Assembly: GCA_020348925.1 (NCBI GenBank)
Contig: CP070758.1
Coordinates: 2,416,874 to 2,480,873 of the forward strand
Reading direction: 5' to 3'
From: Gemmatimonadota bacterium
Lineage (GTDB): Bacteria > JBHIER01 > G020348925
Length of the DNA stretch: 64,000 nt
This document shows positions 1-7,824 of this stretch, in pieces (positions within the stretch are counted from its first letter, which is position 1; each line of letters starts with the position of its first letter). Both the position numbers and the translations under genes were made by a program. The notes under the pieces are model-generated. The model worked only from the letters and a program-made list of their open reading frames with translations. It did not search any database and was not told the origin of the DNA.

Positions 1-2
1 AC

Positions 3-644
3 AGTTATGACTATTTGCACATGGCGGCTGTCGCGTATGCTGAAGAGATCTCCGGCGAAGAGGACGCAGCCACAATGACGATCCGCAATACGGGGGAAGG
101 GGTCTTGGAGGTGTCACGTATCTCCTGCAATCAGTCCTGGGTGCAGTCCATTGTTCCGGCTTCGTTTCTCGTTGTTCCCCAGAACAGCCAGCTCGTCACC
201 ATAACAGTCAGTTCTGCCGGGCTTGAGAGGGGACGGTATGATGGAATTCTGCACATTGTCTCGAACGACCCGATTGCTCCCGAGTATCAGGAACCTCTTG
301 TGTTTGATATTACGCAGGTGGGTGTTGAAGAGGATGGATCTGTCTCCTTTGTGCCGCAAGCATGTGCCCTGTCTCAGAACTCTCCCAATCCCTTCAATCC
401 TGAGACGCATATTGAATACCAGATAGGAGAAGGGGAATCGCCCGTCCACACGACCCTCGCGGTCTACAATGTTCTTGGGCGGAAAGTGGGCACGCTGGTG
501 GATGAGATTCAGGCGTCTGGACACTACACCGTCACCTGGGATGGACGGGACAATGCTGGCCACGAACTTCCGAGCGGATTGTATTTCTTCATGTTGAAAG
601 CAGGCCATTTCACGGCGACCAAGAAAATGGTGCTGTTGAAGTAG
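3..644 (+). CDS. C-terminal part of a secreted protein with FlgD-Ig/T9SS-type sorting domain (5' truncated)
   Basis: The frame is open to the left edge, so this is the tail of a larger protein. Roughly the first 100 visible residues look like an Ig-like, choice-of-anchor-D type domain (ends in LHIVSNDP, typical of such repeats). The last 85 residues are a FlgD-Ig/type IX sorting domain: a SPNPFNPET motif, YNVLGRKV, TWDGRDNAG, and a terminal LPSGLYFFMLKAG...KKMVLLK. Such domains direct outer-membrane export and surface anchoring in FCB-group bacteria. The same architecture recurs at the end of the protein at 39505-42492. The function of the passenger part is unknown because it lies outside the window. 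Confidence 0.85.
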   Translation, partial: SYDYLHMAAVAYAEEISGEEDAATMTIRNTGEGVLEVSRISCNQSWVQSIVPASFLVVPQNSQLVTITVSSAGLERGRYDGILHIVSNDPIAPEYQEPLVFDITQVGVEEDGSVSFVPQACALSQNSPNPFNPETHIEYQIGEGESPVHTTLAVYNVLGRKVGTLVDEIQASGHYTVTWDGRDNAGHELPSGLYFFMLKAGHFTATKKMVLLK

Positions 645-819
645 CATGTATCGTATTTTCTCCGTCACCTCGACTTCCTCAGTCTCCCAGATGCTGGAAG
701 TCGGCAGGAGCTTCTCGCCTCAGGCAAACCCTCGACACTCCGCTGATGGCACCAAATCCCCGGGAATGGAATGGGGAACCTCAAGATTCAAACTTTTTCT
801 TTGCCGAGAAAATTTTCCC

Positions 820-848
820 TTGACAATCCCGTGCAGGTACATTATATT
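820..848 (+). promoter_or_regulatory. Sigma-70 promoter of the perR-like gene
   Basis: TTGACA at 820-825, a 17-nt spacer, then TATATT at 843-848. It sits 37 nt upstream of the ATG at 885. The -10 box runs directly into the Fur-type operator, so repressor binding would occlude polymerase. Confidence 0.75.
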
Positions 849-849
849 T

Positions 850-868
850 GATAATGATAATTATTATT
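850..868 (+). promoter_or_regulatory. Fur/PerR operator (three GATAAT-type hexamers)
   Basis: Two direct GATAAT hexamers (850-855 and 856-861), one spacer base, then ATTATT (863-868) as the inverted third hexamer. This is the classical F-F-x-R arrangement of a Fur box. It immediately follows the -10 element and precedes the PerR-like gene, so autoregulation is the simplest reading. Confidence 0.75.
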
Positions 869-884
869 AATAAGGATATTCTTT

Positions 885-1265
885 ATGAATATTAGGCAAA
901 CGAGACAAAGAGAGACGATTTTAGAAATTTTGAGGTCGACGCACTGTCACCCGACGGCGGACTGGGTTTACGAGCAGGCGCGGAAGATCATCCCGAACAT
1001 CAGCCTGGGTACGGTCTATCGCAATTTAAACTTTCTGGCCAAGCAAAATCAAGTCCTCCGCTTTGAACACGATCACGTCTGTCGGTACGATGGGTATACG
1101 GAGAACCATTATCACTTTGTCTGCACGGATTGTGGGAGGGTGTGCGATATTAACGTACCCATTGATACGACGTTAAACAGGAGGGTCGCACGGGGTTCGG
1201 GGTACTCCGTTTCCTCCCATCGAGCCATGTTCTTTGGATTGTGCTCGGAGTGTAAACGAAAATGA
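885..1265 (+). CDS. perR: Fur-family peroxide-sensing repressor (PerR-like)
   Basis: 126-residue Fur-family regulator: N-terminal winged helix (recognition helix near SLGTVYRNL, residues 40-48) and C-terminal metal/dimerisation domain. Structural zinc Cys pairs are at 80/83 and 120/123. The sensing site fits PerR rather than Fur: His22, Asp69, His75, His77 and Asp88 match the His/Asp regulatory ligands of PerR proteins. A Fur box overlaps its own promoter, and the downstream genes (rubrerythrins, catalase, SOR) are classic PerR targets. Regulation of the whole island by this protein is inferred; no second obvious Fur box was found by eye further downstream. The PerR versus Fur call rests on Asp69/Asp88. 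Confidence 0.9.
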   Translation: MNIRQTRQRETILEILRSTHCHPTADWVYEQARKIIPNISLGTVYRNLNFLAKQNQVLRFEHDHVCRYDGYTENHYHFVCTDCGRVCDINVPIDTTLNRRVARGSGYSVSSHRAMFFGLCSECKRK

Positions 1266-1434
1266 GGGTGATTGTGGGGGCGGGTTCGGTTGACAATGTT
1301 TTTGAAAAGGTTGAGAGGAGGTGATATACGAAAGGGAAGATCCAAAATCAAAAATCATAAATTCAAAACTCAAAATGTGTGAGAGAGTTGAAAAGGAGAA
1401 GAGTTAACAGGTTCCTTGAAAGGAGATGGAGGCG

Positions 1435-1665
1435 ATGGAAACATTGAAGCAGAGAGTTGAAGCGGCGTTGAATAAGGTACGGCCCGGATTGCAAGCCGAT
1501 GGTGGGGATGTGGAATTGGTGGATGTTGAAGAGGATGGCGTCGTAAAAGTGAGACTCACCGGAGCATGCGGTGGATGTCCCATGTCCCAGATGACCTTGA
1601 AGATGGGCATCGAAAAGGTTTTAAAACAGGAGGTGGCGGAAGTAAAAGAGGTTGTGTCTCTATAG
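1435..1665 (+). CDS. NifU C-terminal-domain Fe-S scaffold protein
   Basis: A 76-residue stand-alone NifU/NfuA-type scaffold domain. The GACGGCPMSQMTL signature carries the two cluster-binding cysteines (Cys45, Cys48), which hold a [4Fe-4S] cluster at a dimer interface for delivery to apo-proteins. ADGGDVELV is also typical of the family. ATG 1435 is preferred over the in-frame ATG 1426 because AGGAG at 1421-1425 is 9 nt from 1435 but abuts 1426. Its place just after the PerR-like gene suggests Fe-S repair or supply during oxidative stress (inference). Confidence 0.9.
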   Translation: METLKQRVEAALNKVRPGLQADGGDVELVDVEEDGVVKVRLTGACGGCPMSQMTLKMGIEKVLKQEVAEVKEVVSL

Positions 1666-1824
1666 TCGGCTCTGATGTGTCCTTTCGCAGAAGTCCTGAA
1701 TTTATTAAAAAGTGACGAAGCGGTGTGAGGATTTATGCCTGTCGAGCGTGCGAGGAACTCATCAAGGAGTCTGTGCACCATACACCCGTAAAGGGCTCCA
1801 CTCCAGTTTTCATTTCTGTGATCA

Positions 1825-2859
1825 ATGAGGTATTCGAAAGGAATGTGGGAGAACATGGAGAAAGAGATTGACGCTTTGAGGAATGAGGCCTCGGCTTTTA
1901 TGAGGTCGCAGGTGCTCCTCGTGGCCAACCAGTATGACCTCTTTACCAGAATAGAGGGGCGGAGATTGAAGGCAAGTGAGATCTCGGATATTTTGGGAAC
2001 CGATGGGAGAGCCACCCGCATGCTGCTCGATGCGTTATGCGGCATGAACTATTTGGAAAAGCACAACGGGAGGTATCGGAATTCCGAAGTCTCAAGCAAA
2101 CTCCTGGTTGCGAGTTCGCCTCATTACCAGGGGGACAGTTTGCGTCATCGGTACAGATTGTGGTCCAGTTGGTCGGCCCTGCGGAACGTGGTAAAAACAG
2201 GTGTGCCTCCGGAGGAGCCTCACGGCGAAGAGGTCGTGGCGGAAAAAGAACGCACCAGGGATTACATTCTGGCTATGGAAAATATCGGCCGGATCAGTGC
2301 TGACCGGTTGGCCGAGAACATTGATCTGACCGACGTGCAACTTCTTTTGGACCTTGGGGGCGGACCGGGGACCTATGCTGTGGCCTTCGCTCGGCAATAT
2401 CCTGGGTTGAGAGCGGTCGTGTATGACCTCCCTGAAGTCTGCCCTATTACGGAAGAACAGATTGCGCAGGAGGGATTTACCGACAGGGTGACGACGAAGG
2501 CCGGCGATTTTCTTGTGGACGAGCTTGGGAGCGGATACGACATGATTTTCGTCTCGAATGTTCTTCACATGTATTCCTTGGTCGAAATTCGGCATATTCT
2601 ATCCAAGTGCTTTCATGCCCTCAACCCCGACGGTCGCATCGCCGTGAAAGATTTCTTTCTGAATGAGGACAGATCAGGACCGCTCTTCTCTCAGCTTTTT
2701 GCCGTGAACATGCTGCTCAGAACGAGGGCTGGCGATACGTATACTTTTGGCCAGATTGAGGGAGCACTCACCGAGGCTGGATTGAGGAGGCTGCGAAGGG
2801 AGAAATGTACGGAGGAGTCCTGGTTGATTTTCGGTGAAAAAGAAAGGGGTTGTTCATGA
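1825..2859 (+). CDS. SAM-dependent O-methyltransferase (family 2 / acetylserotonin type)
   Basis: 344 residues in the plant-COMT/hydroxyneurosporene methyltransferase layout. There is an N-terminal dimerisation and winged-helix domain (about residues 15-100) and a Rossmann methyltransferase domain with the SAM-binding loop DLGGGPGTYA (176-185), an acidic YDLPEV after strand 2, and a DMIFVSNVLHMY segment. Substrate cannot be told from sequence. Start sites at 1825, 1843 and 1855 are all possible; none has an ideal ribosome-binding site (AAAGGA at 1837-1842 would favour 1855). Its stop overlaps the trpS start (ATGA), so the two are translationally coupled although functionally unrelated. Confidence 0.8.
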   Translation: MRYSKGMWENMEKEIDALRNEASAFMRSQVLLVANQYDLFTRIEGRRLKASEISDILGTDGRATRMLLDALCGMNYLEKHNGRYRNSEVSSKLLVASSPHYQGDSLRHRYRLWSSWSALRNVVKTGVPPEEPHGEEVVAEKERTRDYILAMENIGRISADRLAENIDLTDVQLLLDLGGGPGTYAVAFARQYPGLRAVVYDLPEVCPITEEQIAQEGFTDRVTTKAGDFLVDELGSGYDMIFVSNVLHMYSLVEIRHILSKCFHALNPDGRIAVKDFFLNEDRSGPLFSQLFAVNMLLRTRAGDTYTFGQIEGALTEAGLRRLRREKCTEESWLIFGEKERGCS

Positions 2860-3830
2860 AGCGTATCTTCAGTGGCATCCAGCCGTCCGGGGAAATTCAT
2901 ATCGGAAATTATGTCGGTGCTATCCAGAATTGGGTCAAACTGTTGGATTCATGCGATTCCATCTTCTGCATCGTCGATTACCATGCCATCACCGTCGAGT
3001 ACGATGTTTCCCGCATGCAAAGAAATATCCGAGAGGCGGCCATTGTCAATATCGCCTCGGGGTTGGATCCGAGTAAGTGTACGCTCTTCGTACAATCGAA
3101 GGTTCCAGAGCATACTGAGCTCACCTGGATATTCAACTGTGTTTCACCTTTGGGTGAGCTCATGCGCATGACCCAGTTCAAAGAGAAAGCAAAGCAGCAC
3201 TTGCGGAATGTCAATGTGGGATTGCTCGACTATCCGGTGCTTCAGGCTGCCGATATTCTTCTGTATAAGGCTGATGGCGTGCCAGTGGGAGAGGATCAGG
3301 TGCAGCATATCGAGTTCTCGAGAGAGGTCGCTCGAAAGTTCAATCACCGCTACGGTGAGACGTTTCCAGAGCCGCAGGCATTGCTGACCAAGAGTCCGCG
3401 GATCATGGGGCTCGACGGTAAAACGAAAATGTCAAAAAGCTTGAACAACTACATCGGTCTTCTCGAAGATGGGGATGTGATCTGGGAAAAATTGCGGACC
3501 GCCCTGACCGATGAAAATCGAAAACGACGGAACGATCCGGGGAATCCGGATATCTGTAATCTCTTTACCCTTCACCAGGCATTTTCAACCCCGGAGGAGA
3601 TCGAGCGCATAAACAGGGAATGCCGGACAGCGGAGATCGGCTGTGTTGCATGCAAAAAAAACCTGTTCAATAATATGATGGCCCATTTGGAGCCGATTCA
3701 GAAGCGAGCGAAGGAATTGACGAAGGATCAGACCTATGTCGATTCGGTGCTGGCTCAGGGCGCGAAGCGTTGCCAGGAGATCGCCGGGGAGGTCATGAGG
3801 GAGGTTCGAGAGGTTATCGGCCTGAAATGA
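2856..3830 (+). CDS. trpS: Tryptophanyl-tRNA synthetase
   Basis: 324-residue class I aminoacyl-tRNA synthetase charging tRNA-Trp. The HIGH-type signature is HIGN (residues 15-18, in SGEIHIGNYVGA) and the KMSKS loop is intact near residues 192-196. The specificity region PVGEDQ and length match bacterial TrpS. ATG 2856 follows AAAGGGG at 2844-2849 and overlaps the preceding methyltransferase stop by four bases. A TTG at 2850 would directly abut that ribosome-binding site and is less likely. Confidence 0.97.
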   Translation: MKRIFSGIQPSGEIHIGNYVGAIQNWVKLLDSCDSIFCIVDYHAITVEYDVSRMQRNIREAAIVNIASGLDPSKCTLFVQSKVPEHTELTWIFNCVSPLGELMRMTQFKEKAKQHLRNVNVGLLDYPVLQAADILLYKADGVPVGEDQVQHIEFSREVARKFNHRYGETFPEPQALLTKSPRIMGLDGKTKMSKSLNNYIGLLEDGDVIWEKLRTALTDENRKRRNDPGNPDICNLFTLHQAFSTPEEIERINRECRTAEIGCVACKKNLFNNMMAHLEPIQKRAKELTKDQTYVDSVLAQGAKRCQEIAGEVMREVREVIGLK

Positions 3831-3877
3831 TGGACCGTGTATTCTGTGTTCAGGAATCAAGGAGAAAGGATTGCATT

Positions 3878-4405
3878 ATGGCGAAAGCTCCAGAAAAGAT
3901 TTACAGAGAGGCCTCGGGCAGAGTTTGGGAAACGATGGGAGCTTTGGAAGCTCTCGGGATTGCCATTTATAACGAACAAGCGGCTTACGATTTTTACCGT
4001 AACCTCGAACATACAATCGAGAACGAGAGCGGTAAAAATAAGTTCAAATTTCTGGCAGAGGATGAACAGCGACACCGCCGGCTATTAGAGGAGCAGTACG
4101 AAAAAGAGAGCGACGGTCAAAAATTCGTTTACGATTCGGGCCGGGCAAAGACGGTCGATGTCACTGTCGATAGTCAAGCGAGCGCCGTTGATGCCGTTGA
4201 TCTGGCCCTTGAGGCTGAGAAAGCCGCTCATGAGTTTTACAAACAGGCAGCCGAAAAGACAAACGATGAGGAAGGGAGACGCATGTTCGAGCGTCTGGCG
4301 GAGGATGAGGAGAACCATTACGAGACACTCCGCGCAGAACGAGAGGCACTCTTGGGCGGACCATACTGGTTCAGTGCGGACGAGCACAGGATGATGGAAA
4401 GTTAA
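3878..4405 (+). CDS. Two-repeat ferritin-like (erythrin/rubrerythrin-like) protein 1
   Basis: 175 residues made of two related helical hairpins, each supplying one half of a diiron site. The first has a Glu on a helix ending AAYDFY and an EDEQRH ExxH-type motif. The second has EAEKAAHEFY and EDEENH. There is no rubredoxin domain. The C-terminal PYWF tail resembles the DLWF tail of the paralogue at 14623. Such proteins are usually peroxide-reducing or iron-storing diiron enzymes, but the substrate is not established here. ATG 3878 follows AAAGGA (3865-3870). First of ten ferritin-like genes in 16 kb. Confidence 0.85.
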   Translation: MAKAPEKIYREASGRVWETMGALEALGIAIYNEQAAYDFYRNLEHTIENESGKNKFKFLAEDEQRHRRLLEEQYEKESDGQKFVYDSGRAKTVDVTVDSQASAVDAVDLALEAEKAAHEFYKQAAEKTNDEEGRRMFERLAEDEENHYETLRAEREALLGGPYWFSADEHRMMES

Positions 4406-4442
4406 GATCTGGGTTCGTGTATCAAAACAGGAGGTTACGGGC

Positions 4443-4952
4443 ATGGCAGTGGATTCCGGTTTGACGTCATTAGAGGTTTTAGGCATCGCGATTCAGTCGG
4501 AGATTGAGGCGGCGAAACTTTACGAGAGGATGGAGAAGAGGGTTCGAAATATCGATCTGAAGGAGAAATTGGAATTCCTCAAGGGAGAGGAGGAGAAGCA
4601 TCGGTCGATCTTCGAAGATATCCACCGGAAGAGATATCCGGATGTGGAGCTGAAACTGCCAGAGAAATCGATGGTGCCCATGATGGACGTTGCTCTGACG
4701 AAAGAGATGACCCTTAAAGAGCTTTTCGAAGTGGCCATGAAGGCTGAAAAAATTTCGGAGGAATTTTATACGGATCTGGCGAGAAAATCGAAAGACGCAT
4801 CCGGTACTTCAATGCTCAACTATCTCAGCGGTATAGAACGGGGACATTACAATCTTCTCAAGAACGAATATGATATGGTGGTTACGTTTCCGGCCTATGC
4901 TGAGACGGAGGAGTTCTTGATGGGTGAGAGGCTGACGCACGTCGGACCATAG
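4443..4952 (+). CDS. Two-repeat ferritin-like protein 2
   Basis: 169 residues, a paralogue of its upstream neighbour. Half one: SEIEAAKLYERM and GEEEKHRSIF. Half two: KAEKISEEFYTDL and GIERGHYNLL. Together they supply the Glu and ExxH ligands of a carboxylate-bridged diiron site. No rubredoxin domain or signal peptide. AGGAGG at 4429-4434 sits 8 nt before the ATG. It lies between another ferritin-like gene and the UGA-containing disulfide oxidoreductase, all in the same direction with short gaps, so an operon is likely. Confidence 0.82.
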   Translation: MAVDSGLTSLEVLGIAIQSEIEAAKLYERMEKRVRNIDLKEKLEFLKGEEEKHRSIFEDIHRKRYPDVELKLPEKSMVPMMDVALTKEMTLKELFEVAMKAEKISEEFYTDLARKSKDASGTSMLNYLSGIERGHYNLLKNEYDMVVTFPAYAETEEFLMGERLTHVGP

Positions 4953-4976
4953 TTGAGAAAGGGGGAACGTCAGAAA

Positions 4977-5639
4977 ATGGCATTTCTTCAGGATAAAGAC
5001 AAAAAGGTTATTCAGGATCGGCTTAAGGATCTGGTCGATCCTGTGAAATTGATCAATTTCACCCAGGAGTTGGAGTGCCAGTTCTGCCGGGAGACGAGGC
5101 AGCTTGTGACCGAGCTCGCTGCGCTGTCGGACAAGTTGGAATTGGAGGTCTACAATTTTCAGATCGACAAAGAGAAAGCGGACCAGTATAAGGTCGACAA
5201 GGTCCCGGCCATAGTGATCGAAGGGGCGAAGGACTATGGTGTGAGGTATTACGGGATACCCTCCGGATACGAGTTCGCATCTCTTCTGGAAACAATCCTG
5301 GCAATATCGCAGGGTGCATCGGGCCTGTCCGAGGAGAGCAAGGAAAAACTCCGTACGCTCGATCAAGAACTTCATATACAGGTCTTTGTCACACCCACCT
5401 GACCGTACTGTCCCTCGGCCGTAGTTACGGCTCACAAGCTGGCCATTGAAAGTGATTTCATTGTGGCTGATATGGTGGAAAGTACTGAATTTCCCCAACT
5501 GGCCATCAGATACAATGTGCGCGGTGTCCCTCGGATTGTCGTCAACGAGGAGACTCAGATTGAAGGCGCTTTGACGGAGCAAAACTTTGTGGACGAGATC
5601 CTGAAGGCCGCGCGGAAGAAGACTTCAAAAGAACAATAG
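4977..5639 (+). CDS. Protein disulfide oxidoreductase (two glutaredoxin-like domains), candidate selenoprotein with UGA at 5400-5402
   Basis: Tandem thioredoxin-fold protein of the PDO/glutaredoxin-like family. Domain one contains a CQFC redox pair (ELECQFCRE) and domain two the usual TPTxPYCP motif. At the first Cys of that CPYC site the codon is TGA (5400-5402); the same frame then continues for 79 codons of clear family sequence (YNVRGVPRIVV, the cis-Pro loop) to TAG at 5637-5639. A hairpin with stem 5417-5422/5427-5432 and loop AGTT starts 20 nt after the UGA, fitting bacterial SECIS geometry. Read as selenocysteine it gives 220 residues with a U-x-x-C site. The alternative is a nonsense mutation or sequencing error. 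No Sec machinery lies in this window. Confidence 0.8.
5417..5432 (+). promoter_or_regulatory. Putative bacterial SECIS hairpin of the PDO gene
   Basis: Six-base-pair stem (GGCCGT with ACGGCT, one G-T pair) closing an AGTT loop. The loop begins 20 nt downstream of the in-frame UGA and has G in its second position, both expected for bacterial SECIS elements. Short stem; folding was judged by eye only. Confidence 0.55.
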
Positions 5640-5671
5640 AGGAAAGGTATCACAGAGAGGTGAAAAGCAAA

Positions 5672-5836
5672 ATGAACTTCGTGGTCGTATTGGTAATTTT
5701 TCTGGCGTATGTGTTTCTCATGGGGTACGTTCTCCCCAAATTGGGCGTTTCTACCTGAATATCAAATGTCTGCAGCGTTTCGGGGGAACGCGAAAATAAG
5801 ACCGATGATGAGAGAACATCACCGAACTTAGAGTAA
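5672..5836 (+). CDS. Tiny membrane protein, possibly a selenoprotein (UGA at 5756-5758)
   Basis: The certain part is 28 codons (5672-5758): one hydrophobic transmembrane helix (about residues 3-21) followed by LPKLGVST and TGA. The frame stays open for 25 further codons to TAA at 5834-5836, giving a hydrophilic tail with a Cys five residues after the UGA. Two things favour read-through. A 7-bp hairpin (5775-5781/5785-5791, loop GGG) starts its loop 23 nt after the UGA. The TAA also ends 14 nt before the next gene's GTG, a normal operon gap, whereas stopping at the TGA leaves 92 nt unused. The adjacent upstream gene is also a candidate selenoprotein. Function unknown; coding status of the tail is unproven. 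Confidence 0.45.
5775..5791 (+). promoter_or_regulatory. Putative SECIS hairpin of the tiny membrane ORF
   Basis: Perfectly placed 7-bp stem (one T-G pair) with a GGG loop, 23 nt after the UGA at 5756-5758. Loop begins with G as bacterial SECIS elements require. Could equally be a small intergenic hairpin. Confidence 0.4.
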
Positions 5837-5850
5837 GAGGAGGTTTCGTT

Positions 5851-6354
5851 GTGAAGAAAATGACGGAGCAAAATCTGAGAGCTGCTTTTGCGGGAGAAAG
5901 TCAGGCCCACATGCGGTATCAGATTTTTGCCGATAAGGCGGAAGAGGAAAGAAAGCCAAATGTGGCTCGGCTCTTCCGGGCCATCTCCTTCGCCGAGCGG
6001 GTTCATGACACGAACCACTTCAAGACCTTCGGCGATCTGGCCAACACGGCCTCCAATCTCCAGATGGCTATAGACGGAGAGACTTTTGAGGTCGATGAGA
6101 TGTATCCGGCCTACGACGCTGTGGCCACATTGCAGAATGAGAAGGGGGCCGAATCGAGCATTCGCTTCGCTTTGGAGGCAGAGAAGATCCACGCGGCCAT
6201 GTATCAAACGGCCAAGCAGGCCGTGGCAGCGGGCCAGGACGTGGATCTCGGCGCGGTTCAGATATGTGGAGTATGCGGCTACTCGACTGAGGGGAATGCC
6301 CCGGACACATGTCCGATCTGTGGTGCTCCGAAGGGGAAGTTTCGCAGTTTCTGA
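5851..6354 (+). CDS. rbr: Rubrerythrin
   Basis: 167-residue classical rubrerythrin, an NADH-linked peroxide reductase of anaerobes. The ferritin-like domain (1-135) holds diiron ligands Glu16, Glu49, His52 and the second-half EAEKIH motif (Glu109, Glu111/His114 region). The C-terminal rubredoxin domain binds one Fe through Cys139, Cys142, Cys154 and Cys157. GTG start at 5851 is set by GAGGAGG ending about 7 nt upstream. It is the only ferritin-like protein in the island with a fused rubredoxin domain. Electrons probably come from the rubredoxins at 18822 or 24196. Confidence 0.97.
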   Translation: MKKMTEQNLRAAFAGESQAHMRYQIFADKAEEERKPNVARLFRAISFAERVHDTNHFKTFGDLANTASNLQMAIDGETFEVDEMYPAYDAVATLQNEKGAESSIRFALEAEKIHAAMYQTAKQAVAAGQDVDLGAVQICGVCGYSTEGNAPDTCPICGAPKGKFRSF

Positions 6355-6432
6355 GAAAGAAATCTCAACCTCTTGGGGCTCCGTCAGAGAACCGAACCAA
6401 AAGATGATGCCCAACGATCCGCTTTTTGAAGG

Positions 6433-7824
6433 GTGCAATCCATCGTGAGAACGTCCACATCGATCGCTGTTTTTTTTCTCGGGGCCGTCTCCCTTGCCCC
6501 GGTATTTGCCCAGGAGAGCGCGAGGGAAACGTATCCCTTTTTCCCGTCGTTGATCAATACTTCGTCTGGAAACCCGGTGGCCTCGAAACGATTTATGGAC
6601 CCGGCACTATGTCAGGGTTGTCACGGAGAGATCTTCGATCAATGGCAGGGATCGATGCATTCCTTTGCCTTTCCCGATCCGGTATTCCAGGCTCTGTGGA
6701 GACTGGCCTCTGAGGAGACGGGAGGTCTGACGGACATCCTCTGTGCCGGGTGCCACACGGCCATCGGCACGGTGAGCGAAGAGGTGGTCTTTGAGGGTGG
6801 CGAGTTTCGGGTCAGCGAGATCGCGCGAAAGGGGGTTCAGTGCGATCTGTGCCACAGTATCAGCGCCTCCAGCTTTTTGAAGACGCCCACGCATTTGCCG
6901 CAAAATGCCTCCATCATTGTCGATCCCGGAGTGGTGAAGCGGGGTCCTTACGATGACTCTGTGTCCCCTTTTCATGAATGCGCCTATTCAGAATTGCACA
7001 CAACGTCAGAATTTTGTGGGAATTGTCACAATGTTTTCCATCCGGTGACGAATTTCCACATTGAAAACACTTACAGTGAATGGAAATTTTCCGTGTATGC
7101 CCAGAAAGGTATTCAGTGTCAGGATTGCCACATGATGCCGGTGGAGAAAGCCATCGAAGTGGCTCGGACGCTCGAAAAGCCGAAAAATCCTGGGAAGGCT
7201 TCCATCATGGGACCGGAGCGGGATCAGGTCTATACCCATGAATTTGTTGGAGCAAATTATACGGTCACCTCACTCCTTGGCTCGGATCGGCATGCAGAGA
7301 TTGCCCGGGAACGGTTGAAGGGCGCAGCGGAAGTTGAAATTCTTGCGCCGGAGTCAGCGCAAAAGGGAGGTTTGGTCACAGTCAAGGTGAAAGTGACCAA
7401 TGTGGGGGCAGGTCACAATTTGCCGACGAGCTTGACGGAAGTGCGACAGATGTGGCTGGATGTCTCGGTTAAGGATGCTTCAGGAGTCGAAATATTCAGG
7501 TCCGGGGCTTTGGACGCTGCAGGAAATATCGACGAGGAAGCTGTGATATTCAATGCCCACGCAGTCACTCAGGATGGGCATCATACTGTGAGGCCCTGGG
7601 AGATTGCGCGGTTCGAGTACAATCGCACCATTCCCCCCAAGGGTTCGGCCAGGGAAAAATACAGCTTCCTAGTCCCCCACAACGCCCATGGACCATTGGC
7701 AGTTGAAGCTACCCTGCGATATCGCTCATATCCTCAATCGATGGCGGACATGTTGTTGGGGGATGAGGCGCCGGTGTTGCCGGTTGTGGACATGGCTCGA
7801 AAAGAGGTGCAGATCGTCATCTGA
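6433..7824 (+). CDS. Exported pentaheme cytochrome c
   Basis: 463 residues with an N-terminal signal peptide (cleavage likely after PVFA) and five CxxCH heme-c motifs at about residues 60-64, 104-108, 137-141, 195-199 and 229-233, spaced like cytochrome c554-type multiheme proteins. The region after residue 320 has no heme motif and resembles a beta-rich domain (NVGAGHNLPTSLTEVRQMWLDV). GTG 6445 is an alternative start, better spaced from GAAGGG near 6428. It sits in the oxidative-stress island between rubrerythrin and catalase, so it may receive or donate electrons in periplasmic oxidant reduction (inference). Confidence 0.85.
   Translation: MQSIVRTSTSIAVFFLGAVSLAPVFAQESARETYPFFPSLINTSSGNPVASKRFMDPALCQGCHGEIFDQWQGSMHSFAFPDPVFQALWRLASEETGGLTDILCAGCHTAIGTVSEEVVFEGGEFRVSEIARKGVQCDLCHSISASSFLKTPTHLPQNASIIVDPGVVKRGPYDDSVSPFHECAYSELHTTSEFCGNCHNVFHPVTNFHIENTYSEWKFSVYAQKGIQCQDCHMMPVEKAIEVARTLEKPKNPGKASIMGPERDQVYTHEFVGANYTVTSLLGSDRHAEIARERLKGAAEVEILAPESAQKGGLVTVKVKVTNVGAGHNLPTSLTEVRQMWLDVSVKDASGVEIFRSGALDAAGNIDEEAVIFNAHAVTQDGHHTVRPWEIARFEYNRTIPPKGSAREKYSFLVPHNAHGPLAVEATLRYRSYPQSMADMLLGDEAPVLPVVDMARKEVQIVI

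Noticed and set aside
4809..5582. Long minus-strand frame covering the PDO gene and its UGA
   Set aside because: Composition and lack of any motif mark it as an antisense shadow. The + strand has strong family matches on both sides of the UGA.
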